Below, piece after piece: positions 34,901 through 47,769 of a stretch of DNA of 64,000 bases. The stretch comes from Pilaira anomala. Its lineage: Eukaryota > Mucoromycota > Mucoromycetes > Mucorales > Mucoraceae. Location: positions 1 to 64,000 of the forward strand of contig JAIXMQ010000050.1 in NCBI GenBank assembly GCA_025716855.1. Direction: 5' to 3'. How positions within the stretch are numbered: the first letter of the stretch is position 1; the number at the start of each line of letters is the position of its first letter. The translations under genes were made by a program, and so were the position numbers. The notes beneath the pieces are model-generated. The model saw nothing but the letters and a program-made list of their open reading frames with translations. It did no database searches and had not been told where the DNA came from.

Positions 34901-35456
34901 TATGATACCCAATCGATGAATAAATTGACGACATACACGTTGTTATAAAGATTTGATCTAATAATGCCAGATCACTCATATGTATTTCCCATATTTTTGT
35001 TACCCATTCTGCTATATCATGCCTTGATAACCCACTTTTTTTATACAGCAAAAGTTCTGGTATTGACATGAACAATTTCTTCTCCTTTTTTAATTTTCCT
35101 TCCACATTATCTTGTTTAAGCTCACCACTCACAAGCAGTGACATTGTTAGCTCATTCCATCCATTATTCAAATACGCTGTGGTGAGAGCTCGAGATACTT
35201 TTAAGCATGATTCTACGTAAATTAGGTCGGGCACAGAGAAGTTAGCCGTTAATGCTACTCGAGCATAATTCATGATTACTTTTGAGTAAGTTTCTATGAT
35301 GACAGTCAATGTGGATCTTGGCCCTTGAGTGATTGGTGTGCTGGTACTGGAGAAAGTTTGATCTTCTTCTCCATCTATGGTGTTTATATCGGATAAAATC
35401 GGGTTTCTTGATACAATATGCTATACATCATGGATTCTAATAAGTAACAGCTATAG

Positions 35457-35522
<66 letters not shown>

Positions 35523-36777
35523 TCTTACACCAATGTCTTCTTGTAAGTATTCTAAAAGAAGTGTCGCACAAATCCAACCTTCCATTGCACTGGCTAACCA
35601 CAAAAAATCCGAAGTTATCTTGGTCATTTCAATTGCTTGATCATAACTAGAATCAATTCATCAGTTCTATTTAATATAGATACTTATAATATTATACACT
35701 TTACTAGTTTACAGCATCTGGCAATCTCCCAGCTAATAAATAAAAATCGCCTAATAGTTTCTTAATTCTACCTGGAGTTCTCTTTTTTGTCCTAACAGTT
35801 TCACCGGTCGTGAGGCTAGTAGTTTGAAGTGAAGATCTTTTCATTGCAGTTGTTGAATTCGTTGGAGACAGAGAGGTAGGCGGTTGTGAGTATCTTTGTC
35901 GATTCGGTGGTGTTTTACTACGAGGAGGTACATGGATTGTGCTTGGTAAAGGGGATTCAAGAATAGAAAGATTTTCTATGCGATTTGCCTGAACCCAAAT
36001 AATTATTTAACTGATTTGTATGAGAAGAAATCGAAAACTTACTAATATAGCAAATTGATTTAATATTTCACTGGAGAAATCACAAATCATTGTACTCATG
36101 TAAAAGGACATATTCCCAACATTGGGAATCATGATGAGACCCTTTGTGTCGTCTTCTTGTGTTTCTGTTGGATCAAAAGCGAAACATCTAGTTGCAATGG
36201 CTGTCGGGTACTATAATGAAAAATATATTGAGGAATTTTTCTCTCTCTACTTTTTTTTTTTTTTTTTTTTTTTGTTATTACTTTATCAAGATCTTGCTCA
36301 AACTGTTTATAGCCCTGACTCAAATTCTTATCTTTCCATTCCTGACAATCCATTATACCAATAACCTACTTATAAAAAGCCGGATCAATACACGTTTTTC
36401 TTGACTCTCAAATGTCTAAATACTTGCTCCAAATATACGACGATGAGGTTGAAAATCCTCAAGCTCAGCATGTTCACGAGTCCAATGAGTCACAAACTGA
36501 AAATGCATTTGACCTTCTTGAAATGCTTGACTACTAAACATAGCTAAAAAAAAAATCATTCAGCTTGCGATGTTACACATGTTATGCAAATAACTTTTTT
36601 TTTTTTTTTACCGCTGGCACCTTTTTTCAAGTCAGGAGTAACATCGCCAAGTCGAACAACATTAAAAGTTTTTACTAATTCAACATATTTATAAAAAGTT
36701 GATTTTTTAATAGGGGAAACAGGTACAAGTAATACACGCACTCTGCAATTAGAAGTAACATCTATTGCTAAATCCAT
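31658..36777 (-). CDS. TRS120: TRAPPII complex subunit Trs120 (TRAPPC9)
   Basis: Start MDLAIDVTSNCRVRVLLVPV at 36777, stop 31658-31660, spread over about a dozen exons. N-terminal exons carry VRVLLVPVSPI and, after introns, HFQFVTHWTREHAE and IGIMDCQEW, the conserved Trs120 start. The middle exon 34150-35340 is an alpha-solenoid (YVESCLKVSRALTTAYLNNG, HDIAEWVTKIWEIHMSDLAL). C-terminal exons are beta-rich Ig-like repeats (EFKVTLINPFGFDLELQNI, MELENIGNIAVDFITLSF, LNVMITVYRNL) ending SFPIYFLSRGQFEILYHAED and DHEWAVIDVAEN. TRAPPII acts as exchange factor for Ypt31/Rab11 at the trans-Golgi. Two introns contain 77- and 62-nt homopolymers just after the donor. The donor of the last intron (sense GTTGGC) is non-consensus; without it the protein would stop after LPEVG and lose the conserved C-terminus. 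Confidence 0.9.
31850..31926. repeat. 77-nt T homopolymer in the last TRS120 intron
   Basis: Uninterrupted T run (A on the sense strand of TRS120), starting about seven bases after the 5' splice site. Confidence 0.9.
35459..35520. repeat. 62-nt T homopolymer in a TRS120 intron
   Basis: Uninterrupted T run (A in sense) about ten bases after the donor GTGTAAGACT. The splice join ...LQEDI-DGEEDQTF... keeps frame. Confidence 0.9.
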
Positions 36778-38699
36778 TAGTTACAAAAAAAAAAAAAAAA
36801 AGTGTGAGAGATGAAGCAAATCTATAAGAAAGAAAAAATGTGTGTAAAAAGGTTTGAACTTTACGTGAATTGTGTGCATCACGTGGATCTTGTAAACAGA
36901 GATGATATTCAATACACGTGATGGAATGGATATTGATTATCTGAAATGTTTCTTGCTGATCGTAAGCAGAACAGCTGTTTTCTGCTTAAAATTGTGTACA
37001 TCTTTCCTTACATTTTCCTATAGTAACAAATATCATAAGAAAAGAGAATACGATGTTTGAGACATGCAGTTTAAACAATTGTTTTGTAAAGAATTAAGGC
37101 AACATTCTTGCATATTTTATTATGTGTAAATCAACCCAATATTCAATTCGCGAATTACGCATAAATAAGTTTTAAGAAGGATCTTTCAGTTGGGTTTCTA
37201 TTTATGGACTGCTTGTAATATTATATAAGGTATTAATCTCTTGCGAGAAACAGGTAAATACCAAAAACACTTTCAAATAAATAAACACTCTTATCAATCA
37301 ATGACATGGCATATACACGACATGTTAAACCCATTATTTGGATCAAAGGAAGTTTGATTAATTTGATTTTTTTGTTTAGGAATATAAGGCATAGATATAA
37401 GGAGGCTTTTTAAACGATATTTATTGACTGGGATTAGTTTCAATTTTTCATTGTATAGTTTGACTTCATGTGTGGATAATTATTTAGCTAGCTTGGCACC
37501 TATAGCATCATATTCTTTCTTTCAATGTCAACTTTTATACTTAAATCAGAAGCTTGAAGTCAAGAGCAATATTTTTGCAATTCACGGCTATGGTTTCACT
37601 CCTGTTAAAATAAATTTGTTAAACTATTTCCTTTATGTTATTGAAAAACTTACTATTGCGAAAAAAAAACATCTTTCTCTCGCCCAAAATAAGTTTCAAA
37701 TGGACACGACCAGTACTTTATATTAACAGATTATTCGGACCATGAACTAATGTATGAAGTTGTAAGCATAAATAAGCGATATACATGTTGTTGTATGCTG
37801 TAGGATAAATCAGTTAAAAGTAAGGATGTAAAGAGATTATTCGTGATACTTACATGTATCTGTAAATATCGCGTATGCTTCTTTCAAGATTTTTTGAAGT
37901 GTTTGATATTTTTTAGCAGTTACAGTATAAGAATGAATAAGAACAGATAATAAATACTTGACCAAAAATACCTTTTTTAATGGTAGGTTCAATTCACCTA
38001 TATTGTTTTTGGTATCTTCGTCTCCTCCGAAAATAGTGGGAAAGAATATATCCATCTATAAAGCGCAAGCTAGTTACTCTTATTTTTGCTTTTAAACGAT
38101 TCTATAAGTCTATCTACGGATCCTATTTTACGTTATTCACTGATTGTCTTGCTTTGACGTACATTTATACTCAACACATTGCCAATCCCATGATGATTTT
38201 GTGGATGGACACCATCCTTCAGCATGACTTTAAAATCGTACATTTAATTCCATTCTGGTATGAGTACCTCCTATCACATTGATCTGAAGATCATTGGATA
38301 AAGAACTCATGTCTACAACTAAATTCTTACATACCCTATGAGACAGTAATGATAAGTATACAACAAAGTTTATACATTATGAAATGCAACTTACAAAGAC
38401 AGATATTTGGATTGCTTATCATGAACAGGAAATGTTTCTCTTGCCTCTCACAAGTATTGCCCAAGAGCTTATTCAATTCCAGTAATCTTAATTGTAAATC
38501 CTTGGCTGATTTCCACAAAAGTATTATTCAGTAATCAGTTAAGAAATTTAAGTATACGGTATTATCTTTAAACGTTTAGCTGGGACATTTTTTTTTTTTT
38601 TTTTTTTGGTCTAGAAGATCATCTTTTAGATGAAGACTATATGTAATGGGCTGAACCAAAAATTTATAATATCCTTCCTCACTTAGTAGGATATTACCT
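36778..38699. other. gene-poor region upstream of TRS120 with possible coding debris
   Basis: Contains a plus-strand 100-codon frame at 37424-37726 (FFQCQLLYLNQKLEVKSNIF) and minus-strand frames at 37837-38055 (GELNLPLKKVFLVKYLLSVL) and 38336-38518 (LQLRLLELNKLLGNTCERQE). All have protein-like composition, but no families, starts or joins I can defend. The two minus-strand frames could be exons of one decayed gene that also includes 38700-38990. Confidence 0.35.
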
Positions 38700-38990
38700 C
38701 GGCTTCGGCTTCATGGATTCTTTCGTATGATCGTGTCTCAAGTCGTGCTAACAGCAGTTGTCTTTGTTCATTCAACTTTTCAAGCTGTTCTTTTAGTTAA
38801 TATCACTTTCTGAAAGTTCTGCTGTCATTTTTAAGAATAATAAATACGGAACACCAGAAAACCTGGAAATATTTTTTAGGATCACGGTTACCTTTGGGGA
38901 AGATACGCATACCATTTTTTTTTTCATTCGCTAAGGGCCACCTCACCACTACCGGGTTTGGACGGAATACACTCTCTATTAAATACAAGT
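38700..38990 (-). pseudogene. possible zf-GRF-like relic with coiled coil
   Basis: On the minus strand NPVVVRWPLANEKKNGMRIF then PKGNRDPKKYFQVFW follows the spacing of the GRF zinc-finger pattern (lpVVRTAxxEKNNGRxFyxCPKGxxDPxxCgfFqW), but none of the metal-binding Cys remain. After a stop the DNA continues with LEKLNEQRQLLLARLETRS, a coiled-coil-like helix. Either a dead copy or coincidence; no intact frame spans both parts. Confidence 0.3.
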
Positions 38991-41130
38991 AATTTTCACA
39001 AAAAAGAGTATTTGCTATTGAGATTCATTAGACAATAAATCACTTCTTTGTGATAGAGTTATTAGGAGCTATACAATATATCTTACCACTGACGACATGT
39101 ATTATGTATATACAGGTTTCAAGTCTATTTGAATCTTGAAACGGTTTCTTGTCTAGATAAGATACGTAGTCAAAAAAGAGATTAAGACTGTAGCTGTATA
39201 ATGAAACTCAAACCTCCCCCACCCTTGCTTTTGTGGCGTGTAAGAAAAAATAAGATGCCAATAAAAATCAAATAATACCCAGCCCTTAATCAGATATTTC
39301 AATCTAGGATTAAGAATGGTGCGCGAAAAAATGTGATGTACAAAAAAAAATCAAAGTGTGCCTGTAAACATATTTCCTTTTCAGGAGCCCCACACGCGTT
39401 ACATAGCATGAGAGCTTTATAAAATCAAGTGCTATTGATATAAACCGCAGTCAGTTCTCAGGTGTAATGAGACTAGTTTGAAAGAAATCAACGGAGTAAA
39501 TCTTGAGTAAATTGGTCATGAGTTTTTATGCTATTTTATGAATATGACTCTATATACCTTACAAGCGTGGATTTCACAAGTGTGGGGAATATTTTACGAG
39601 TGTCAAGGCTTTACAGGCTTAGAAGTGAGGGTGCCGGGGCGTGGGATAACTTTTTCGATCTTTTGCTACTTAGGAACTTTTGACATTTTTCAAATACTTC
39701 AATATTGTTTTTAACGACGTTTTACTGATTTATTTATATGGCTATAATCATTATTTCTTCTTTTCATTGATTATTAAAGGTCCACGCATATTTGCTTTAA
39801 AAGTAGGTTGGTATGCGCTCGTTTGAAAAAAAAAAAAAGAAAGCTTATGTACATTGTTTCGAAGTATGTAGACCTATTATTACAATATTTAATTATTTAG
39901 TTATTCAACAAAATTGAAACACCAGGTAGCAGCACCTTATCTGTTTCAACTTTGGATTGCAATCTTTTTTTTTTTCCATTGGTTATTGAGTACACGTATT
40001 TGATATATTTTATTTTCTTTTGTCCAGGTCAACCCCATCAACTGTATGTATTCAGAATATGAAAAGTTTTAATATAAGATCTAAATACTTGGCATTCTAC
40101 TCAATGCGGTATGCCGATACCATATACAACCCACTTTTTAAAAATCACATAGATACTTTCCTATTATGAACTAATGTTGCACTTGAACTCAAGAGGATCT
40201 ACGTGTTGTTGGTGGTGGGGGGGGGGGGCTTTTACTCCATTATACCTGATTTGGATGATATAATTTAAAAATAGGAACTGACGTTATTGTTTAGGTTACA
40301 TATTCCTGTTTTTCTGAATGAATAATAACTTTTGTCTAAAAAGAGATTTTTTGTTTTTATTATTAGAGAGCTCTGGATCTCTGTGGTCTCACTAACTTCG
40401 GTAAAACTTGGCCCTTCACTTGGCTACAATAAATTTATATCTTCTATGGGCAGGTATTTGATTCTTTAAAATGTATAATGTGTGTATATATTTTTTTAAG
40501 CCGCGGTAATTTAAAATAGTGATGCCATAAAGTCATGTCGATCCTTTTTTTTTATTTTTGCAGCCTGTTAATTTGAAGCGGCTATTTTTTTGTTTTTGGA
40601 AAATAAGTATGTTGTTTCATGCCTTAATAAATAAAACTGTATACATGCAATGACCAATAAGTAATCAAGTTATTATATTAATCTTGTCAAATATGTTAAG
40701 TTGTTTTAGTGAATTGGATCAAAAGAGAAATAAATAAAAAAAGTTGGATTGAAAAAAAAAAAAAAAGGGTCCGAGATCAGTGTTAATTTCGCCTCAAATG
40801 AATTTTATTTAAACCTAATCTTTTTCATTTAATAGCGACAAGATTAAATAGGGGAATAGTTTAAAATAAATGAGATAATACCCTTGACACTTTCATTAAC
40901 CTATTGGGCTCAAAAATGTCTCTCGGAGTAAAGAGAGTCACAAAATATATAGGTATATATATATATATATAATTGGGTGTTCAACACAGCATTTATTTCA
41001 AACCCCCATGGTTAAAATTCTCATACTCGTGAGTTCTATAAATACAGGATAATTATTTTTATCCCATTTTGTTCCCTTTTTCTTTTCTTTTTTTTTTTTT
41101 TTTTTTTTTAATACAAAATTTCTGATATAA
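38991..41130. other. intergenic, no recognisable gene
   Basis: AT-rich DNA with few open frames. A degenerate CAAGYGTGG-like motif recurs at 39560-39640, a 13-nt G run is at about 40217-40229, and a (TA)n tract is at about 40953-40970. Directly upstream of the next gene are a TATAAATA box at about 41037 and a long T-rich tract at 41088-41110, plausible promoter features for the gene at 41131. Confidence 0.5.
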
Positions 41131-42396
41131 TGAGCGGCCTTTTACCAGACTCTACTGTAATAAATATATATTAAACCCTTCTTTATATTAAAACTAAATT
41201 AATAATATACTTTATTTTTTATAGCCTGTCAAGGAATTGTTAGAGCGTATTGCCCAAGAAAAGAAATGGTCTAAAGAAGCAGTTGAAAGTGATTGTGCTA
41301 TTTTGGATAGAAATCGACTTGTTTATGTAAGCTTTTTAATTCTTGGTATTTTCGAAATCATCTCATTTTTTTTAAGGTTCAAGACTTGAGAGCTTTATCT
41401 AAAGAAAGTTGGGCAGTAAGTTAAAAAAAAGAAGAAGAAGGATAACAACACTTTTTATTTACTTTTTTTTTTTTTTTTTTTTAATAGCAAATTGAATTAC
41501 TTCCTCTGGTAAAAGATCTTTTGAGAGGAGAGATAGATCCAGGTATTTAAAATAAAAATGAAATTATCAAAAACCTAAAATTGACTGATTCATCAGCCCA
41601 TAATTTATCGGATATCAACAATAACAACAATAACAACAACAACAATAATAATAATATAGAATCAGCTAGTAGTGGTGAAGAAAGTAACACTAAAAAAAAG
41701 GATAAAAAAGAAAAGAAAAAAGATGAAGAAGGTGGTAAAAAAAAGGATAAGAAAAAGAAGGACAAACAAAAGCAAAAAGGATTCAAGAGTCCTTCTCTTT
41801 TGGGTACACCAGTTGTACCTACCATTTTATCAAGACCTTCTCCTCCTATTCATGATCTTCAACAAGGTGATACTAGTTCTATTTTAAGTGATTCATCTTT
41901 AAGTCAAGATCCTATCACAGTTCAAAATACGATTCGTAATGGTAATATTATTGATGTCACACCTGCTTTACCTACACCTATCAATACGCAAAGAACACTT
42001 TCTGTTAATACGATTACTTCCTCTGGTGTTGATAGCAGTAGTGATTATGAAGATGATGATGATGATGATGATGAATTATTATCTCCATCAAGTAGAAAAT
42101 GTGTTACATTTTCAAATGAAACTGCAATTGGTATTGCTGCAAGTGAAAAGACGGATGCTGAAAAAGAAAAGAAAAAAGAAAAGAAAAAGGATAAAAAGAA
42201 GAAGAATAAAGATATGGCAAGTATTAACAAGTGCAGTGGTTACACCAATTTTACAAGTCATCCTTATACCACTCATCCTATAGTAAAATTCAAAAAGATG
42301 AAAATGAAGCACTGTAAAAGATTACCAGAAGTTCCAAAAGATGATCTTTTTTTACAAAGGATACATGATCGTTTAAAATTATCAACAGATTCTTAA
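41131..42396 (+). CDS. uncharacterised Lys/Asp-rich protein with small N-terminal helical domain
   Basis: Five exons joined by short GT-AG introns: MSGLLPDST, VKELLERIAQEKKWSKEAVE and SDCAILDRNRLVY, VQDLRALSKESWA, QIELLPLVKDLLRGEIDP, then the large exon from about 41598 to the stop at 42394-42396. The first ~70 residues form a compact helical domain (LLERIA...NRLVYVQDLRALSKESWAQI), SAM-like in rhythm. The rest is low complexity: poly-Asn, Lys-rich blocks (KKKDKKEKKKDEE), a Ser/Pro/Thr region, poly-Asp (DYEDDDDDDDE), a second Lys-rich block and a basic end. It looks like a nuclear or nucleolar disordered protein. I do not recognise the family. The clean splice joins and maintained frame support a real gene. 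Confidence 0.7.
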
Positions 42397-42795
42397 CAAA
42401 CAACAAAAAATTGTATATTTAATATAATTTAGCTTATTATTTTATTATTATTTTTTTGGAGCAGGTTTCTCTAACAGTTTTTTTTTTTTTTTTTTTCTCT
42501 CTTTATATTAGCATTTATTACCTTCTTTCTCTTTTAAAAAAAAACGCATCTAATTGTGAATAAAAGCGTTTATGAAATATATCTTGTATTTCTTTTATTC
42601 TCATTAAGAATTTCTTACGCGTCTATAATACAATCATTTTTGAAATCATGCAATATATATCGAGTAATTTTATCCGTGTTGTTAATTAAGTGTGTGTGCC
42701 GAAATAAATATGACCCCCGACTGTTGAGTCTTTTTTCTTTTAGTTGACTTGTGAAGAAGACGATCTAAGTATAATTTAGGAGAGTCTAACTTTTA
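42397..42795. other. intergenic
   Basis: 3' region of the preceding gene, with T-runs and no gene. It ends at the TA that abuts the relic Fanzor element. Confidence 0.5.
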
Positions 42796-44700
42796 CAGGG
42801 TTTCCCACTATTTTTGGGAAAAAAATTAAAAGTTGATGGAAAAAGTTAGTTGGTAAATGTGATTCTTACATAGACGTTTTAAGGCTTTACCCGTATCAAG
42901 GTTTTCTAAAAAGGAGGACGAGTTTTTTTTTTCCCAGTTTGATTGGTCATAGTTTTTTTCTTTTGATGGAGTCTTTTTGACTTCTCAAGAATATCGTAGG
43001 TTTCTGGGATGTCGTCCTTAAGTTAAAATTTAATACAGCAGACTCATCCAAAACATAAACTTTAAACTCTTCTTTTCGTAAGCTATTTCTTAATCCGTTT
43101 CCTTTAATGGCTTCGTGAAACCTTGTGCGGGAAGAAGATCAGTTTCCTAAATTAAGATACAATCCTTTCCAAACTTTTTTCTGATGTTTTTTGATAAACG
43201 TTTGGTTGATTGAATTTTATTGATATGAGCACTGAGCTTCATCTTTCTAAAGGGGACTAAGTCTTTCTTCCTCTTATCCTTCATTTGAATAGTATTATTG
43301 CATCTTAAAAGTAACTTCAGCTCTAATCTCTAAGTATTCAACAAATGTTTCCTTCTTTACTGTGAGTGGCGAGCACTTGCAAAGTTTGTCCTCGCAATCT
43401 TAATGTCTTTTGGTTTAAACTATTGCCGCAGTTTTTTAAATTTTGTTGATTTTGTTCCCTTTGCTTTTTGATTTCTCGTGTACCTGTAATTTTTTTTTTT
43501 TTTTTTTTTTTTGTTATTGACTGGGCTATCTTCGTGCATACAATAAATTAGATCACGTCGACCAGCATCAATGAATACACATTTTCTATCCGTAGATTGT
43601 AGTTCTTCGTTGGGATTTGTTCAATATATTTGAATTCTTCTTCTTCCACTAAACTGGCCTTGGGATTACTTGTACCACCTTTAGACGTATCGAAATTTTG
43701 TTTTATCATAGAAATACCTATGCCATCTGTCATTATAGTCCCTCTGAACTTCATGGAGCCGTCTAGGTCTTTATCTTTGAAAGGTTTTCAAGATAAATTT
43801 CGAACTTTTCTCCAGATATACCCTTTATCCAATTTGTTTTTTTGGAAATTTTTCAAAATATGATTGCTCAATATCATAGTATCAATAGTCATATATGATG
43901 GAATAAAAATCTTTTTTTTTTTACAGGAAAGCATTGGAATAATTTGAACATGTTAGACCCGCATATCTCTGCTAGTTTAAAATAATCAGTGTTTTCATGG
44001 ATTTGCAACAGCATTATAATAAATAGAATCTTTTTTAAATTTGCAAGTTTCAGGATAAACAGAAAATATGTCCTTAATATAGTTGATAATAGCCTTTTGA
44101 TCTTGGAATTTTTTTAGGATTCGGCTGATATCTCTTAATGGAATAGCCAGTTTAAGTTGAGTAGCAGATTCTAGAATGTTATTTGTAATTTTAGCTTTAG
44201 TTTCCTCTTTTGAGTAGCCTTGCTTTTTCAGATCGCTAGTCAATTGTGAGATACGGTGTTGCAGTCCAATCAGTTTTTTACTGGCAACCATTCTCAGCTT
44301 ATTTCCAAAATCTTTAGTGATTGCATTAGTACAAGCAGTTTGTATTTTTGTAGCTATTTGTCGAGCATAGGATAGTTTGATTGGCGTGAATGATGAATCT
44401 CTACAATGCCTTATACTTGTTTATCATTTTTACTTTGCCCGATAGTCTATTAACATTTACAGTTTTACTGTCTAAAAGTGATACTAGAAACGCTTCCTTA
44501 TAGAAACCTTGGACTGCATACTCTTCTAAATTAAGATTAAGCTCTTGGATAAATATGTATCTTGTAAAAGAATACGTATGGGTAACGATAATATGAACAT
44601 CATGAACGAGTTTCTTCAAAATAGAAAGATGTTGAGGTTTCCATCCTATTCCGCAGTAATTGAAGACTTTACAGTCTTCACCTTTTACTATCATTATCAG
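42796..44700 (-). pseudogene. decayed Fanzor gene, second copy
   Basis: Minus-strand homology to the intact Fanzor at 13755-15939, in order: IGWKPQHLSILKKLVHDVHI and VTHTYSFTRYIFIQELN (44500-44640); KLIGLQHRISQLTSDLKKQG and KDSIYYN (43995-44291); KFRGTIMTDGIGISMIKQNF (43700-43754); a frameshifted RuvC-I, VFIDAGRRDLIYC (about 43540-43580); VPFRKMKLSAHINKIQ and KFGKDCILI (43150-43260); FHEAIKGNGLRNSLRKEEFK and VYVLDE (43040-43130). The chain then jumps from LDE straight to SAVLNF, so about 60 residues holding the zinc ribbon and RuvC-III Asp are missing. Many frameshifts and stops. The outer end, TA followed by CAGGGTTTCCCACTATTTTT at 42794, looks like a mariner-type TIR, different from that of the intact element; no matching end is seen beyond 44700. 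Confidence 0.85.
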
Positions 44701-44719
44701 TGTTTATTGATAATGTATT

Positions 44720-46082
44720 CACCTGTGAAAATAAATGTGAGCAAAATGATACATTTAAACTTGTTAAAAATACTTACAGAGGTATATCGTTTAACGGATC
44801 CCTCCATTTTAACTCAAGGAAGAAATTGTTAAGAAAGAGGAAAAGACAAAAAAAGAAGAAGAAAAAAAAAGAGATTTTAACAGCATTTATCAAACTAGTT
44901 ATTAGTTTTTGGGACTAGTAGAAAAAACTTGTTTGTATTTTATAACGTAAGCAATTACTACACTAATTAACCGATACATGATGATGCATCTCGTGTCTCA
45001 TTTTTGAATACCGTACTTTTACAATTGTTTTATATGAGTTTCTCTAATTAGCTTTGATTTTCTCATTTTTGAATGCGAAATTCTGTATGTCAAAATCAAA
45101 CAATAAAAAATCCATTTCACTGAAAGAAGAACATAACCGAACACACACGTTGGTCACAGTATATCGTCCAAAAAGAGGCACCTCTGTAAATAAACAATAT
45201 CTTTGAGACAGAAGTATTCTATTTATAGTAGCTCATCTTTATGCGAGTTAGTGCCAAATATATATCTTGTTTAAACTCGACAGCTTAAAAATTGCTTGTT
45301 TTTTGAAGACTTGAAATAAAGTTACTGTAGTTGATTCCAATGAATAAAGGCATATCCTGAGGAAAACAACCAAATATGATGGTTGTAGGATACTTATAGA
45401 CAACACACGTATCAAAAGAAACCAAATTTATTGACACTTAGGATAATAGATTCTGTCTCCAAGATTACTTTGAGTGCTTGTAGATGCTGGTTTATTATAA
45501 TTAAAATGTCCCCAGGTCCCAAATATTATCAAACTTAGTTTGCATCTTTTTGAGACTAAGTTCGAATATATTTGGGACTAAGTCTCAAAAACAATAGGAA
45601 ATCCAACATGATTACATATTTAGTTTGTAATGAAACTGTGTAAATAAAATAGTGGTGTCAAATGACACAATTAAGCGGTGGTTTAATCGTATGTTATCAC
45701 TGCAAAAAAAAATTCAAATAAGTACTTTGGGTGAATATATTTTTCTTATTCAATGTGTGTGTACACCGTCGTGTGTTTCGGTTTTAATTTGATTTCTGAA
45801 ACTAAATATCCAATCAGAAACAAGACATTTTGCATGAAGGAACTCTACATCGTGTATGATAAGTTTACATTTGGCAGTTACAAATGACAACAGTTCTCAA
45901 TATTATTTGTTAGGGCAAGAGCTGTTTACACGTAAGCTCATGTAAGCCATCGATAAGTTATACATGTAGCTGTCAAAATTGAAAAGTTAAGCTACTTTAA
46001 TCAAAAGGTCCGTCCTCTTTTACAGGAATTGACCTACATATTATTAGTCTCGTTGTAAAGTGACAAACATTTACACGCTGTA

Positions 46083-46129
<47 letters not shown>

Positions 46130-46326
46130 AAAAAAATGCTTCGTTCTGATACGCGCTTAGTTGATAATAGACGTATTTTCTTTTTCTTTTTTTTTGAAAA
46201 TGAGCACAATGTCTACAAATGTATAGAAAATGACAACGTTTTTTTTTTAAATGAAGCTATATATTAAACATTTTTTTCAACTCTAGTCAACTCTAATTTA
46301 CTCGCCTTTTGTTTCTGAAGAAGAAA
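44720..46326. other. intergenic, upstream of TDP1
   Basis: No supported gene. An imperfect hairpin at about 45546-45593 has 15-bp arms TTTTTGAGACTAAGT / ACTAAGTCTCAAAAA with one mismatch. A 38-nt A run is at 46085-46122. Confidence 0.5.
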
Positions 46327-47704
46327 ATGTTGGGTGTGGTAAGCTATATCTTTCATATAAACAACCCTCAAACTCATTCTCTCAATAAAGTGACTCTGAA
46401 GGATTTAGTTAATCATGTATACAAATATATATATATATATACATATTAAATACAATCATAAACATAAAAAGCTTAATACAAAATAGGAAGATTTGGAATC
46501 CATGGTTCAATTTAATTTCTTGATAAATATTGAATATTTGTTGATCCACATGTTTGATCCAAATATACCTATCACAATTTTTCATGGCCAAAGAAGTTCA
46601 CCACCAACTTTCAATGTATGAATTTACTGATTTTTTTTTTTCAAGTATTTAACTCATAAAATTCTAAAATAGGATCAATTCACAAATATTCAAGTATACT
46701 CACCAGTTATAAAAGATAGATATGGTAATTTAAAGTATCTGTAGGTGATAATAATGTCTAAATACTTTTTTTTTCTCAATTAGGTACTCATCATACAAAG
46801 GTATATGTATGTGCATATAAAAATAGAACTAGAGCCATTAATTCTTGTATTTTTAAGGCAATGTTAATGTTTTTCAGAGATCAAAAGACTGGAATCAAAA
46901 CAGCCCAATTAATCGTTATGACAGCAAACCTTATACCACCGGATTGGGAGTATGAGACACTACTGAATAATTTATTTATGTATTTATATTTATTTTTATG
47001 TATATAGAGAAATGACTCAAGGTGTCTACAGAAGTCCAAGATGTCCTCTTAAGTCAGATTCTCATAAAGTAAATCCTAATGTCAGCTATAGCTCTTTATT
47101 TGAAACTGACTTGACAAAGTATCTATGTGCTTATCAATTGAGACCTATATTCAAAGTGATAACTCAATTAAAACTTTACGACTGGTCCTCTTGCAAGGTA
47201 AAAAGTTATCTTTTATATACTGTGTTTGTTTTCTTAAAAAAAAATTACGATGATATAAGGCAATTTTAATAGGATCTGTGCCAGGAAGACATAAAGGACC
47301 TGAATTAAAAGAATGGGGCATAGGAAAGTTATCTACTCTGCTTCAATCTCATGTAGATCCACCTGAACCTTGTCGTTCAAACTCTCAAATCATATTACAG
47401 GTAACAGATACAAAAGAAATAAATAGACAAATAACGATTGATTAAATTATGATCAGTGCTCAAGTATTGCTTCCACTCCACAAAAATGGTTTGATACATT
47501 ATGTGCTCGTATGTCATGTTCAAAAAATCAACTTTTTTCTAAAATTCCAAAACCGTGTGTTGTATATCCTACAATGGAAACTGCAGATGAGAGGTATTTA
47601 TATATATGTTAATCTTTTGAATCATAAAAGCATATCAAAAGCTAATCCGACACGACTATAGTATCACTGGTCGATATAAGTCAGGAGACTTTTTAAGATT
47701 TGAA

Positions 47705-47769
<65 letters not shown>

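Noticed and set aside
41547..41825. Phe/Leu/Ser-rich antisense frame
   Set aside because: Antisense of the poly-Asn/poly-Lys tract in the 41131-42396 gene.
45546..45593. Hairpin of a possible MITE end or terminator
   Set aside because: A single 15-bp imperfect inverted repeat with a short loop and no target duplication; too little to call an element.
46799..46857. In-frame coding across VYVCAYKNRTRAI in TDP1
   Set aside because: The stretch is open but has GT-AG borders, and its removal joins THHTK directly to the conserved AMLMFFRD strand; it is an intron.
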